DNA of 6,258 nt from Phytoactinopolyspora endophytica (GTDB lineage: Bacteria > Actinomycetota > Actinomycetes > Jiangellales > Jiangellaceae). Shown here one piece after another: positions 5,806 through 6,258 of this stretch (its first letter is position 1; each line of letters starts with the position of its first letter). Below the pieces are notes generated by a model that searched no databases, was not told the origin of the DNA, and saw only the letters and a list, made by a program, of their open reading frames with translations. The translations under genes and the position numbers were made by a program. The stretch spans positions 6,738 to 12,995 of the forward strand of contig NZ_ML142860.1 of the NCBI RefSeq assembly GCF_004138495.1, written 5' to 3'.

Positions 5806-6258
5806 ATGAGCGCGCGGCGTGTTGCGGCTGGTACGGCCGCGGGTATCGCCGGTGGTGCGGCGCTCATCGCGGCCATCAGCGTGGTCGCGCGGATCGTGGG
5901 GTTCGGCCGGCAGCTCGTGTTCCAGTACACGGTCGGTCAGACGGTCCTGGGTGAGATCTATGCGACGATCAACGCGCTCCCGAACGTCGTCTTCGAGATC
6001 GTGGCAGGAGGAGCGCTCGCGAGCGTCGTCGTTCCGCTGATCGCGACGGCGGCGAGCCAGGGTGACACCGAGCGCGTCCGCCGAACCGTGTCCGCATTGC
6101 TCGGATGGACTCTGATCGTGCTGGTGCCGGTGGCGATCTTAGGGGTACTGCTGGCCGGACCGATCGCTGAACTGATGCTGCGGGGCAGGGGCGGCGCCGA
6201 CGGTGCCGACGTGGGCCGCACCATGCTGCTGATCTTCCTGCCGCAGGTTCCGTTGTAC
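5806..6258 (+). CDS. murJ: MurJ/MviN-family lipid II flippase homologue, 3'-truncated
   Basis: MurJ proteins flip lipid II, the peptidoglycan precursor, across the cytoplasmic membrane. The frame is open from ATG 5806 to the window end (151 codons; the full protein normally exceeds 500 residues with about 14 helices). An in-frame TGA at 5797-5799 fixes ATG 5806 as the first possible start. The ribosome binding site is weak (GGG at 5794-5796, or GGCGG abutting the ATG). The N terminus has the family pattern: a first helix ending VVARIVGFGRQ (R29 and R35 align with E. coli R18 and R24), then INALPNVVFEIVAGGALASVVVPLIA, matching the LPN...GA...FVP block. Two more hydrophobic segments follow (about 95-118 and 136-151). 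E50 aligns with E. coli D39 and F63 with R52, so part of the charged cavity differs. There is a rare TTA codon at residue 112. Family is certain; strict lipid II specificity is inferred. Confidence 0.9.
   Translation, partial: MSARRVAAGTAAGIAGGAALIAAISVVARIVGFGRQLVFQYTVGQTVLGEIYATINALPNVVFEIVAGGALASVVVPLIATAASQGDTERVRRTVSALLGWTLIVLVPVAILGVLLAGPIAELMLRGRGGADGADVGRTMLLIFLPQVPLY

Noticed and set aside
5763..5954. Short plus-strand frame (63 codons) overlapping the murJ start
   Set aside because: It is out of frame with murJ, and the murJ frame carries clear family motifs while this one has none.

Overview
The window is from a high-GC Gram-positive bacterium of the Actinobacteria. The evidence is the uniformly GC-rich coding sequence, frequent GTG starts, and the gene order nadK-recN-steA-steB(mctB), which is characteristic of that phylum (known from Mycobacterium and Corynebacterium). 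The exact genus cannot be read from the sequence. All six genes are on the + strand.

Layout: (1) bases 1-622 hold the 3' two-thirds of an NAD kinase gene, cut by the window edge. (2) An 82-base gap carries a candidate promoter with the architecture of the actinobacterial DNA-damage (RecA-NDp/PafBC-type) motif. Its -10 box lies 8 nt before the GTG of recN, so the recN message is probably leaderless. (3) recN, steA, steB and a divergent MraY/WecA-like membrane protein gene follow as one operon, each overlapping the next by 4 bases. (4) Bases 5655-5805 are non-coding. They hold a 96-base AT-rich hairpin with perfect 22-bp arms, then a 19-base pure G/T tract. (5) At 5806 a MurJ/MviN-family gene starts and runs off the right edge.

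Functional reading: recN (double-strand-break repair) is translationally coupled to a cell-separation pair. SteA is a thiamin-pyrophosphokinase-like protein with a C-terminal membrane anchor. SteB is a membrane-anchored, coiled-coil extracytoplasmic protein. Two genes follow whose families handle polyprenyl-linked envelope precursors: a GT4/PNPT-type protein that keeps its key Asp/Asn motifs, and a MurJ-type flippase homologue. If the recN promoter is damage-responsive, septation and envelope functions would be co-induced with repair.

Most worth following up are the recN promoter motif, the uncharacterised MraY-like protein between steB and murJ, and the palindromic element before murJ, whose base composition differs sharply from its surroundings.
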